Source: Choristoneura fumiferana (lineage: Eukaryota; Arthropoda; Insecta; Lepidoptera; Tortricidae). Taken from it: a DNA stretch of 64,000 nucleotides. Position numbers and translations under genes: made by a program. The stretch spans positions 14,995,213 through 15,059,212 of the forward strand of contig NC_133479.1 in NCBI RefSeq assembly GCF_025370935.1. Direction: 5' to 3'. The number at the start of each line of letters is the position of its first letter. Positions within the stretch are counted from its first letter, which is position 1. The notes beneath the pieces are model-generated. The model was not told where the DNA came from, did no database searches, and saw only the letters and a program-made list of their open reading frames with translations. Below, piece after piece: positions 42,758-52,400 of the stretch.

Positions 42758-44787
42758 ATTAAACAGCCTTGCATGAGACAGTTGCTTTACATTCGTTAGC
42801 ATATCCATAATTCATAGCACAGTATTATTCGCATCACCAACCGTTACTTGGAAGCCTTACTACATTCATTAGTAGTTTAATCGCAGCTCGCTTTGGCAAA
42901 ACCGCTGGGCCACATAGCTCTGGACAAAGAGACTTTTTACATGAAGAGGCAACACAGAGACACGATAAATATAATGAAACAGTTGTGAGTAAGGAGTCTG
43001 AAAGTTACTTGAATAGCAATAGAAAATGATATGCTCGAATCAAGAATCATGAAATTCCCAAATTGATAAAAGTAAGGGCAATGCAATGGGGTATAGCAAT
43101 GTACCTATTGCATAAAAGACTGATGGCCATTGTACCAATATATCTTTGAGCGGTGGGCATGTTCCGGAAGATGCAGCACGCTATCACTAGACTAATCTAT
43201 GGTGCTACTCAGCTTTAGTATTCGTTCTTTATCTGACGCTGTGGCATTTTGATTTTACCTTTGCCAGACTCAAACGAAACATATTTTGCTATACCTATTA
43301 AAAGGATTGTTAATCTTAATGAATAATGGGATCGTTACAAATCGTTATTTGGCGTTCTTTCTTATCAATAATGCTCAAATAATTTTAATTTTTTTTTTCC
43401 TTCGACTGCCTCTTCGTAATCTTTTATATCCTCGTAGGTGTTAGTACGCCGATCGTACACGGTTCGTGTTTTGACGATTTAATTACATTTCGATCCGGCT
43501 GCTATTCGATATTGCGATGTGGGTGTCCGAAATAGGTATGCAAATAAACACCCGGTGCGAAGGTATTGACATCGTGGCGGTCTAATTTCCATGCGGATAA
43601 AATTTTCTTCAGCCGAACGCTTAGAAATTCTATCCGATAGTAATGTATGCTTTTAATGATCACATATCAAAACATATGCATTATTATAATTAGGTAGCCG
43701 TGTAACCTTAAAGGTTGCTTGCAATAAGCATTAGATACAGTATTGATCGTGTTTAGAATTACCAAAGTCGCACTAGCTTCGTAATTTTATGATAAGTCTC
43801 GCGAGAAAGGATCACAAAAGCATGTTTACGGTGTTTCATTAATGTTAATCCTAGCAAATTGCCAATAGAAGATTCAGCTTGAAGGTGTATAATGGAAAGT
43901 TTAAATAATAATAAGATAAAGAAATGCACAACACTTTAAACAGTTTGCAGTCTCAAATAGGAGTATGTAAAACGTACATTCTTTAGCGGTGTTAATTATA
44001 CATATACGTATTTAAACACGGTTGGTAAATTTCAAATTGTAGATACCGTAATTGATAGTTTGTGCCGAAGCATCTGTTTGAAACGGCAAATTTACTGAAT
44101 AAATCACAGTCTGTAATTCAACGGGCGTACCACGTCCATTAGACGTCAGAGTTTTCGCCATCGAAAATGCATTTTCCAGTTCATGTAACCGTACAGCCTG
44201 CATTTAAGTTAATTATAGGATTACAACGGGTTGCATTTAAAGTGGTATTTTGGTAATATTATAGTCAGATGGCACGCCCGATAGTGCCAACTCGATACTT
44301 GGAAAGCTCAACTGATTAAGCATGCGGGACGCGACACAGCGTATTCGACCGAGGAACAAACGAATATCATAATTATAAAGCGAATGGATTAGACTGAATT
44401 AACGGTTGCGGCGTGGCTAGCATTTATGCAGCATTTTCAGCACATTAAAGCAAATTTGGAAAGGTATGAGCACAATGTTTGTGCTGTTTGAAAACTGATT
44501 TGGAATTTAGAATGAACGGACAAAAAAAATGTTTCATTTCAGCACCATAATGTATTTGTGATTCATCACAGTAACTGGCTACAAAAAAAAACATATAAAA
44601 ATACCGCTGAGTTTACTCAGCCGTGGCTTTTAGGCTTCTTCAGAGGTTCACCCTCACTAGACCGAATATCATAAAAGCTAATTTCACTAGGCATACCAAC
44701 GTTAGATATAATTTTCATTAGCCCTAATATCATGACAACTAAACGTGTTTGTCCGAATTGATTACTAGACCTAAAGTTTTACATCCT
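42758..44787. other. 2 kb of non-coding DNA, nothing recognised
   Basis: Unique-looking. The minus-strand frame 44012-44203 has no motif. The stretch 43440-43640 is a little GC-richer and repeat-free. Confidence 0.45.
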
Positions 44788-44925
44788 AATGTTTACTTTT
44801 ACTAAACATAAAATGCTCTAATATTACTTAAACCAATAATGATTATTCGTAATGATTAATGGACTTAAAGCTATGAACCTAATATTTACTTGTACTAAAT
44901 ATTAAATGCTCTAATATTACTTTAG
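44788..44925. repeat. Diverged tandem repeat, 2 units of about 91 bp
   Basis: TAATGTTTACTTTTACTAAA then AAATGCTCTAATATTACT recurs as TAATATTTACTTGTACTAAA then AAATGCTCTAATATTACT, 91-92 bp later. Confidence 0.65.
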
Positions 44926-45279
44926 TTTAATATTAGTTTAGGTCCCTATCAGACTTGAATAGAAATTAAATAGAAAAAAAGAACCGAAACATTTTACCTA
45001 ATGATTATTAGACCTAATAGCCATTAAGTTTTATGTGGCAAATAATTATGTAGCAAATGATTGGCTTAGGCTAGTAACAAATTATCAAATAACATTTGGC
45101 CAAATTTTATATTGCAACGTTTTACTTTAAAATTCGTGCAAACAAGCGAAGCGAGCGAGCAAGACGGTTCGAGAACAGAAGCGACTCGGATAGATAGGTT
45201 CAGAAGACTAAGGCGGGAGCGAAGGGGAGCGTAGCCTTCGATGTTAAGTTTTTTTTATAGCAGTCAGGATAACTCCCAA
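44926..45279. other. Non-coding; GCGAGCGAGC-rich patch
   Basis: AAGCGAAGCGAGCGAGCAAG at about 45145 and GGAGCGAAGGGGAGCGTAGC at about 45216 are low-complexity GC-richer runs. No coding frame. Confidence 0.4.
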
Positions 45280-45388
45280 GATGTCGCTACTAAGCAATCA
45301 AATAAAAGTAACACATTTGGAGTTGAAATAAAAAATACAAAAAGACTCCAAAAAAACAATCATAATTTGATTGCTTAGTAGCGACATC
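45280..45388. repeat. Perfect 24-bp inverted repeat around block C
   Basis: GATGTCGCTACTAAGCAATC plus AAAT at 45280-45303 has its exact reverse complement at 45365-45388. The 61-bp spacer is block C of repeat G (AAAGTAACACATTTGGAGTT and so on). Confidence 0.9.
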
Positions 45389-45670
45389 TCTTGTCTGGGT
45401 GAGCGGTTGGTTCCGAAAGAGTGCGACGTCTCTCGATGAGAGCGGAATATTGATGTCGCTAGTGCTGCTGGATAAGTAGCGTAGTAGAAATAAGCAACCT
45501 GAGATATGTATGCATAGGAAAAATTCGTGTCTAGATTCCTGTCCAGCGGTGGTGTAGGGGTTATAGCATGCAGCATGCTGAGGACCTGGGTTCGATTCCC
45601 AGCGCTGGTCTCTTTTTCTGGTTTTTCTGTGCATCCATGTCTCAATTTGTATTTTCGATAGAATATTTTG
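45304..45670 (+). repeat. tRNA-like composite repeat G, copy 2 (order C-A-tRNA-B)
   Basis: Block C comes first (TTGAAATAAAAAATACAAAA, then AGACTCCAAA), then block A (TCTCGATGAGAGCGG to AAAAATTCGTGTCTAG). The tRNA-like part at 45542-45610 follows (B-box GGTTCGATTCC, CCAGCG/CGCTGG ends), then block B (TTTTTCTGTGCATCCATGTC, TTTGTATTTTCGATA). The minus-strand frames 45290-45634 and 45298-45645 are by-products. Confidence 0.7.
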
Positions 45671-46037
45671 TATCGTATTTTATAGCTTGGATGTCAAACT
45701 GATTTTTCAAGTACTTTTACAAATAAATAAGTCGTAAATAACGTATCGTGGGTACACATCGAACTTTGCATTTCTTAAAATGCGCTTATCCGATTGACGA
45801 ATGTGATAAAGGACTTTTATGCTAAACACGATGGCTTTGTGTTTGATGAATATGTAATAAACGTAGTGAGTTAAGAGATACCGCTTGTAAGTTACTTGCG
45901 ACTTTCTGGAAACCGCTTGGATTAATATAGTTTTTTTTTTATTTACGTATGGTAAACTGCAGTCTTATTTGCATTATGTTGAAAGCATTTATTTGTTGCA
46001 CTTTGGTTTATGAAAATAGTGGAGATACTCTCAAGTT
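45671..46037. other. Non-coding, nothing recognised
   Basis: AT-rich unique DNA with a T-run near 45930. Confidence 0.4.
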
Positions 46038-46150
46038 AGGTGGGGCGATGATATTTGCAATAGAGCGGGGAAGGATTGGCGGATCAAACTCTAGCTAGAG
46101 TCTTTGTCTTTGCTAGAGGCTTTGTCCCAGCCTGATGTTGTTGCGATACA
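46038..46150 (+). pseudogene. Non-LTR ORF2 C-terminal fragment
   Basis: Reads RWGDDICNRAGKDWRIKL, a stop, then LESLSLLEALSQ. This is the RWxDDI...AGxxW...LEEA layout with one in-frame stop and no tail. Confidence 0.55.
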
Positions 46151-46204
46151 GGTTAGTTTTAATAGTTAAGTAACATAGAGATGCATGCACCCGCAGTTGA
46201 GCAC

Positions 46205-46370
46205 TGGTTGCCACTCACTGGATGTCCCACGATGGCTATCCTCGCCGCGGTAGGCCAAGGTGGTGATGGGATGACCTGGACACGGTCTTCAGCGACTGGC
46301 TAGACAAGTGCAGACAGGGCAAGTTGAAAAACCGACGGAGAGGCCCCAGTAGCGGGACATTATCATTATT
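46205..46370 (+). pseudogene. Second non-LTR ORF2 C-terminal fragment
   Basis: From 46246: RGRPRW, a stop, then WDDLDTVFSDWLDKCRQGK. This has the GRPxxRWxDDLD motif of a different ORF2 subfamily from its neighbour. It ends in an ATCATTATTACAGGCTAATA stretch that may be its tail. Confidence 0.6.
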
Positions 46371-46394
46371 ACAGGCTAATAATAAAACACACAC

Positions 46395-46548
46395 ACACTT
46401 GACTTGAGGTATCCCATCTAAGGTCTCTAGGTTGGCAACGCAACTGCAATACCCCTGGTGTTGCAGATGTTTATGGGCGGTGGTGATCTCTTACCATCAG
46501 GAGACCCACTTGCTCGTTTGCCATCCAGTAGAATAAAAAAAAGTAACA
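46395..46548 (+). mobile_element. SINE/LINE 3' end (family H)
   Basis: CTAGGTTGGCAACGCAACTG, CCTGGTGTTGCAGATGTTTA, GGGCGGTGGTGATCTCTTAC, CATCAGGAGACCCACTTGCT and CGTTTGCC, then an A-rich end. This is a very common lepidopteran retroelement terminus. A (CA)n run precedes it. Confidence 0.75.
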
Positions 46549-46995
46549 TTAATCCAAAGAATAAAGGAAGGTAATATCTAGGATGCACCTATCTCAAACA
46601 GTCACATAAAATCGAACCTCAAGAATAGGTTTCCTCGACGCCGCATTCTAAAAGCACCAATTGAAAATGAATCAAACAATTATACCTGCCTTGTTGGTAC
46701 CGTGGGTTCCCATAGTTTGGACCGATTAAGTGTGTAATTGCCTCACAATTAGACCAAATCGTGCTGGGCCGTAATATCTGCATGTGCTAATTGCGAGGCC
46801 TCAGCGGTAATAGGCGGCCGACTTGCCTTGAAATAGTACAGTAACTCTTGGAATAATTTAATACATAAATTTTCATGTTTTTTTTAGTGAGTCCGTAAAG
46901 GAGCTACTTGATAAACGACAAGACAGCGGGAGAACAGCTTTCGCACTAGCCCTTTTAGATTGTCCGTCCGTCCATCTATTGAATTGATTATTTAT

Positions 46996-47105
46996 AGCAA
47001 AGCCTGTGTTATGGTTTACTAGCAGTTATTACATCAAAGGTTACTAGGCGACGGGTAAACATACTTATATTATAAAGTTAATACACACCCAAGACTAGAG
47101 TTTTT
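46996..47105 (-). mobile_element. Partial SINE S1 variant
   Basis: AGCAAAGCCTGTGTTATGG, TTACTAGGCGACGGGTAAAC then ATACTTATAT and ACACCCAAGACTAGAG correspond to the 3' half of S1 on the minus strand. It is cut off at a T-run (47100). Confidence 0.55.
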
Positions 47106-47402
47106 TTTTTTATTTATAACTATATCGCTATCGCTATTTTTTTCTATCTCGGGACTTAATTATGAACTATCAATTACTAAAATTACCTAATAATTATTAT
47201 TATTCTATTATTAGTCAGAGTGAGACCTGCGAAAGTTCAAAATATTCGTATTTTTCATATACATGTCCCTAACTGCTTTGATCGCATCTAAACTAACTTG
47301 GGTATCCGGTCTTCTAAGTCATCGATTAATTGCTATCTTGTGCAAGCTGTTTCACTACCTTTGTGGGGACCTACGTTACATCGTGGCAGCGGACTAGAAA
47401 TA
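47106..47402. other. Non-coding, nothing recognised
   Basis: AT-rich, with a TATCGCTATCGCTATT run near 47122. Confidence 0.4.
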
Positions 47403-48035
47403 AAAACCGGCCAAGAGCGTGTCGGACACGCCCAAAACAGGGTTCCGTAGCCATTACGAAAAAATTAAGTAATATTTTTCTAAGGATTTCGTATTTTATA
47501 CGGAATCTTGCATGTTTAGGTATATTTTATACCTTAGGCTGCTATTTAAGAGTAAAGCTACTAATAATTCTCAAGCAAACTTAGCCGTTATAGTTTTCCA
47601 TGAAAGTTTGATATACTTACTACCATCCTGAATTTTTTCAAATTTTTCCACACACCGGTTTAGATTTTAGAGGGGGGGACGCTCGATTTTAATGAAAATT
47701 TGCACTTTAAAGTTGAATATTTCGCAAACAAATGAATCGAAAAATCGTCTTAGCAAACCCCTAAAGACCTATCCAACGATACCCCACACTATAGGGTTGA
47801 ATGAGAAAAAAAAACCCCCCACTTTACGTCTATGGGAGGTACTAACCCTAAAAAAAATGTTTTTCAGTTTTTTATTGTACCATTTTGTCGGCATAGTTTA
47901 CATATACATCCGTGCAAAATTACAGCTTTCTAGCATTGATTGTCCCTGAGCAAAGCTGCGGACGGACGGACAGACAGGTCAGACAGACATGGCGAAACTA
48001 TAAGGGTTCCGTTTTTGCCATTTTGCCAAAAAGTG
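47403..48035 (+). repeat. Dispersed repeat C, copy 2, most complete
   Basis: Starts AAACCGGCCAAGAGCGTGTC then GGACACGCCCAAAACAGGGT. It ends GGACGGACGGACAGACAGGT, CAGACAGACATGGCGAAACT, ATAAGGGTTCCG. Between these lie the blocks listed for 26440. It is non-coding; frames 47330-47584 and 47692-47949 are by-products. I recognise the family as widespread in Lepidoptera but do not assign a superfamily. Confidence 0.8.
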
Positions 48036-48271
48036 TAGTTCATTAATAAATTCTCCGCAAACCTAACGCCTGAATCAATCAACTATCTTTCTAAAAATCC
48101 TGTGGTGCGTCATACAAACTGAGTAATCAAGATGTGATCAAAGGTTTTTAGGAATATGTTACGTGACTTGCTTCAGAATAGGATGCTTTAGGCTACGTAA
48201 GCACTCAAGTTACGTTACAAGCAACAATTTTTTTTTACTGTTAGTAAATCTTTTTTTTTTTCAGTGTATAG

Positions 48272-48540
48272 ACTTGGCGTGGTGACCTAGTGATTTCACC
48301 CATGGCCTCTTAAGTAGAGGATCACGGGTTCAAATCCAGGCCCGCAATTTGAAAATTATCACGAGCCATACGGTGAAGGCAAACATCGCGAAGATTTCCG
48401 CACAAACCAGCGAAGCGATTTGATGGTGTGTATGAAGTTCCCAATCCACACTGAGCTCGCGCGGGAACTACGATTCAAGTCCCACATTCTGAGATGAAGC
48501 CTAGGTCCAGTAGTGGATGTATATGCCTATGATGATAATG
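48272..48540 (+). mobile_element. SINE S2, near full length
   Basis: Head: GGCGTGGTGACCTAGTGATT, CATGGCCTCTTAAGTAGAGG, B-box-like GGTTCAAATCC. Body: GAGCCATACGGTGAAGGCAA, ACATCGCGAAGATTTCCGCA, AGTTCCCAATCCACACTGAG. Tail: GTAGTGGATGTATATGCC then ATGATGATAATGA. Confidence 0.8.
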
Positions 48541-48695
48541 AACGATTAATTAACTCACAAATCAAACATCGCGTATCAGAATGGGACCTTTTTATAATCA
48601 ATTTTGCTATGATTTCTTTGGCAGATCTATGGAATGTCAATATCACACAGTAGCACAAAGGTTCCACCCTAGTACGTGATTCAATTTCTTTGACT

Positions 48696-48832
48696 GTACA
48701 GTCACCAACACTAATAGGTGACACAACAGAGCAAACTTAAATATGTGATAAGACTAATTCTAGGGCCGGTAGGACGTGGCTCATATTTTAGCACGCTCCG
48801 CTGTGGCAAATGTTAATGTAGTTGACTGTACA
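48696..48832 (+). mobile_element. Foldback repeat D, copy 2
   Basis: The termini TGTACAGTCACC and GTTGACTGTACA are inverted. The interior has GGGCCGGTAGGACGTGGCTC and AGCACGCTCCGCTGTGGCAA, as at 9790. The left border lies inside the palindrome TGACTGTACAGTCA. Confidence 0.65.
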
Positions 48833-49229
48833 TAGCGAAACTACACAAAATATCACAACTGTGAAGAACGGTACAAAAAAGTAGCTTAACGAGTATATTT
48901 AGAAAGGCGAACGCAATTAAAATGCTTGTCAAAGTCACAAACAGTTTAAGGCACATAAAAAGTACGTTTTCCTCCTTATATTAGTATTCTAGTCGTACAG
49001 CATGAGTAAAGAAATTTGTTACCTCCGAACGTCGGGATGACTCATTTTAATGGTCATTACCTGGACATAAAGTTTTTAGTTCTTCATGGAATATTAATCA
49101 CAAGTAACAGAACAATGACAACAAACTGACTTCTAACATTTTTATACTGATTTTTATAACCGTATTCAGTGAAACACAAAATAGATGTACCATACCATAA
49201 TAAACTGATACCAAACAGATATTTTCAGA
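48833..49229. other. Non-coding, nothing recognised
   Basis: AT-rich; no frame or repeat to report. Confidence 0.4.
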
Positions 49230-49314
49230 TACGTTACAATATCCGCCATTTGAAGTTCCGCCTGACGTCACGGACCCCCCACTCGTAAAGCTTGACGTAC
49301 TTCATCTTTGTCAT
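49230..49314 (+). repeat. TGACGTCAC-CCCCCACTC repeat, copy 1
   Basis: CCGCCTGACGTCACGGACCC then CCCACTCGTAAAGCTTGACG. The same core layout occurs at 51630 and 61470. It abuts the MITE at 49318. Confidence 0.5.
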
Positions 49315-49317
49315 TTA

Positions 49318-49458
49318 GGGCCTGTTTCACCACTTGTCGACTAACTTTAAGTGTCAGATAAAAGTAATGCCGTCTTTGTTTATTCGGACAAAACAAACAG
49401 AGACGGCATCACTGATATCCGTCACTTAAAGTTAGTCGAAAAGTGGTGAAACAGGCCC
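49318..49458. mobile_element. Harbinger-like MITE E, intact, 141 bp
   Basis: GGGCCTGTTTCACCACTT at the left is exactly complemented by AAGTGGTGAAACAGGCCC at the right. TTA flanks both ends (49315-49317, 49459-49461). The arms fold almost along their whole length around TTATTCGGACAAAACAAAC. It is a relative of the interrupted copy at 25056. It is non-coding and was presumably mobilised by a PIF/Harbinger transposase elsewhere. Confidence 0.85.
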
Positions 49459-49490
49459 TTATTGTTTGATTGATAAATGAAAAAATACAT

Positions 49491-49686
49491 CATCATCCCA
49501 ACCTATATACGTCCCACTGCTGGGCACAGGCCTCCACTTGGAATGAGAGGGCTTCGGCATCAGTTCCCACGCGGTCCCAGTGCAAATTGGGAACTTTACA
49601 CATACCATTGAATTGCTTCGCAGGTTTGTGCAGGTTTCCTCACGATGTTTTCCTTCACCGTAAAGCTGATGGTAAATTTCAAATGT
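49491..49686 (-). mobile_element. SINE S2, 5'-truncated, 196 bp, 11-bp target-site duplication
   Basis: On the plus strand: CATCATCCCAACCTATATAC, TTCGCAGGTTTGTGCAGG, TTTCCTCACGATGTTTTCC, GGTAAATTTCAAATGT. AAAAAATACAT flanks it exactly at 49480-49490 and 49687-49697. Confidence 0.85.
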
Positions 49687-49779
49687 AAAAAATACATGTC
49701 CAATATTTTTTGATAGGTAAAAATATAATAACATTCAGTACGGAACTCAAACTTAAACTAAAAGCTTGTACCTTTAAAC

Positions 49780-49960
49780 GAGCAATTCTTGTATATATAC
49801 AAATATATTTCGGGGATCTCGGAAACGGCTACAACGATTTCGATGAAATTTGGTATGTAGGGGTTTTTGGGGATGACAAATCGATCTAGCTTGGTCTTAT
49901 CTCTGGGAAAACGCTTACTAACGAGTTTTAGTCCGAGCAAAGCTTCGTCGCCCACATATT
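49780..49960 (+). repeat. Dispersed repeat I
   Basis: TTCTTGTATATATACAAATA then TATTTCGGGGATCTCGGAAA, CGATTTCGATGAAATTTGGT, CGATCTAGCTTGGTCTTATC and CCGAGCAAAGCTTCGTCGCC are a recognisable lepidopteran repeat. The opposing frames 49758-49955 and 49867-50082 are by-products. Confidence 0.65.
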
Positions 49961-50694
49961 TGTTATTAAAGTGGAGAAAAAAACAGTTTCGTTACAATTT
50001 CAGTCTTTATTGGTTTTGTTATACGGTACATTCTATTTCTTTACGGTGCATTTCATTCTCTTTGCGGATGGAAGTTAGCTAAAATTTTCCATCCTGACAA
50101 TTGTTACCTATTTTAAATTAACTTTGGAATATTTATCCCATTACATAGGTACTCAAGTCACAGTTGACCGCTTTAAATAATAATACACTGAATGCACCTA
50201 CTCTTATCGTTTAAAAGGCAGTAAACAAAATTATTTCAACCCACGCCAGCAATTAGTTCGACTAGTATAAATCGGATGTTCCCTCGAAACAACGAATTAA
50301 AACCCTGCACGCCACGCAAATGTGAATAATTACGTATTTAATAACGCTTTTGTTCTCGGAAAACCGACGAGAAAATTTCAAGTAATTCAATTGTGTTTAA
50401 GACTCTTTAATTCGGATCGGGAAGCAAGCTGTTTGCTTTCTAGAAACGTTTTTGTGCGTGCTTTTGGGTGTCCGCAGTACACTAGAGCGAACCATCGCGG
50501 AGTAGGTATTAGTAGGTACAGAAGATTACTGGCTGAGAAGAAAAGTATGCCCAACATTTTTGGAACCATGAGACAAAATAGAGAAAGAGAGAGAGAAAAC
50601 AAGCAAAGTGATAACCCCCTCCTTTTTCGAAGTCGTAAAAGTCACTGCAGGAAGGGACATTGACATTTAGGCATTTCTTGTAACACGAAATTGA
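49961..50694. other. Non-coding; (GA)n patch at 50580-50600
   Basis: Frames 50322-50663 (plus, 113 codons) and 50387-50602 (minus) overlap on opposite strands. GAGAAAGAGAGAGAGAAAAC is simple sequence. No motif supports either. Confidence 0.45.
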
Positions 50695-50825
50695 AAATCA
50701 ATTTCAAAGTCAAAAATATCTTTATTCAATTTATATTATATAAGCACTTACGAATGTCAAAAAATCTGCCACCGGTTCGGAAAAGCCTCTGTTAAGAAAA
50801 ACCCGGCAACTAATTCAACATTACG
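50695..50825 (-). mobile_element. Non-LTR retroelement 3' end
   Basis: TTTCAAAGTCAAAAATATCT then TTATTCAATTT, followed by AAATCTGCCACCGGTTCGGA and AAAGCCTCTGTTAAGAAAAA. This is the complement of a very common lepidopteran LINE/SINE terminus. It is cut off after CCCGGCAACTAATTCAAC. Confidence 0.7.
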
Positions 50826-51569
50826 ATCGTTTTTATTTTTATTCGTCTGGATGAGCAAACTTATTTTTACAAAGTACAGGAATTCCCGTAGGCATTCCAA
50901 AACAATAACTGGTTTTCATTAATTGTATATTGTATGAAGCCCTCACTCATTTTAGCAGTAGATTTTGGGATTGTACCAGCGTAGATACATTCCAATTTTG
51001 TGAGAACATCGGAATAAAATGTTAAAGTGTTATATTCCTAAGGTTCAACTAAGTAAGTAAATTACGCCTTTCATCTCAAGCCAACAAAATTTTGCACTTA
51101 TAACATTAGTTAGAACATAAGTATACTTACTGTGTCGCACGGCACTGTGTTGTATTATGGGGTACCTACCAGTGATAGGCTGATAAAATGTCAGTGTACA
51201 GAACCCAAGCTCAATAGAGCATTTACGTTACCTACATCGCACGTGATTGTTAACGAAGAGCAAATTTCGCTCTAGTTAACTTGTAAAAGGTTTGTTAACT
51301 TAAATAACGTTTGTTCACACGACTCTAGTTACCATGTATGTGCAATTACCTTTAAATACATCTCCATGGTACACCAGTTCTTTGTAACATGCGTTTATTC
51401 GTTGAAATTTTACTTTAACTGTAAATACCGCCCATCTCCAAGCTACGTAACTATCTTTACTAACAATAGGCTAGACGACTAAAAAAAACTGTTTAGTCCG
51501 TCAGTTTGATGATTAAAAAATATTGTACACGTATTTCTTTCTTTTGTTTGACAAATAAAAAATGACGAG
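50826..51569. other. Non-coding, nothing recognised
   Basis: Unique-looking AT-rich DNA. Confidence 0.4.
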
Positions 51570-51690
51570 GATGCAGTCCTTAGAAGTTTCGAGTGAAGCC
51601 GCTATATGGTACGATTTTTACCTAATAGTGACGTCACAAGCCCCCACTCTGGAAGTTCGATGATCTATACCTTACCTTTGTCGATCTTTA
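51570..51690 (+). repeat. TGACGTCAC-CCCCCACTC repeat, copy 2
   Basis: AATAGTGACGTCACAAGCCC then CCACTCTGGAAGTTCGATG. It shares the core with 49263 and 61470. Confidence 0.45.
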
Positions 51691-52279
51691 ATAATTTGAT
51701 AAACCAAAAAATTCGTGTCCCATATTTTTCCATAATCTAACTGTCGGACTCACCCCAGTTTCGTTATGTCGGACAACCCAGTCGTGATCCCCGAAGCCTA
51801 TTCTTTGAATTAATCCGATTTCTATTAAGTATTTGAAGATTTTAACTGTTTACCCGTTTGAAATTATTTGTACTGAAACGAAAATGCCAAGCACCAGAAA
51901 AATAACATTTTTTTTATTTAGACGTAGGCCTACAATTTCATTGGTGTTACTGACCGCGTCTTAATTTCAGAATCCCTTTATAGAAAAAGTTGGTCAAATT
52001 CATTCCAATCTTCAGCCCAATTTTCCCTGACATTTTTCATAATACCCAAAAAACTCCATTAAACAAATATCGAACTGCCGTTAATGAACTTCCGAATGAA
52101 GAATTTTAAAAACTTTCAGTAATAAATTTGATTTATTACAAGGAGCCCCCTTTATTAATCTGGCTCAGGAAATTAAACGCGGAATTACCATAATTGATAC
52201 GGTTTGAGGGAATCGGTGCAGAAAACCGATCGGCTGGGTTTTAGGGGAGCGCTGTAGTGAACTTAGTAAAACCTTTCGA
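51691..52279. other. Non-coding, nothing recognised
   Basis: No repeat border or gene found. The start of the minus-strand frame 52165-52551 lies here and has no motif of its own. Confidence 0.4.
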
Positions 52280-52400
52280 AGTCTCATCGACATCATTATT
52301 AGCTGTAGGACGTCCAATGTTGGACATAGGCCTCCCCCTATGGGGTCTATACCTCCAGTTGCTTCAGTTAGGCTGCATCCACCGTGAACCCGCGGTTTTG
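52280..52400 (-). pseudogene. Non-LTR ORF2 C-terminus, minus strand
   Basis: On the minus strand it reads through CACGGTGGATGCAGCC and CAACTGGAGG to AACATTGGACGTCCTACAGC followed by a TAA stop. This matches the NRSNWRS...QQWTSYG-stop end at 16250. It is 5' truncated, with a short disrupted segment and only a vestige of the tail. Confidence 0.65.

Noticed and set aside
45290..45645. Two overlapping minus-strand frames of 114-115 codons
   Set aside because: Both lie in repeat G; the peptide stretches (for example SNPGPQ and GNRTQV) are the usual by-product of reading a tRNA-like B-box region backwards.
50322..50663. 113-codon frame with RERERE-type sequence
   Set aside because: The charged stretch is a (GA)n run; a minus-strand frame covers the same bases and neither has a known motif.
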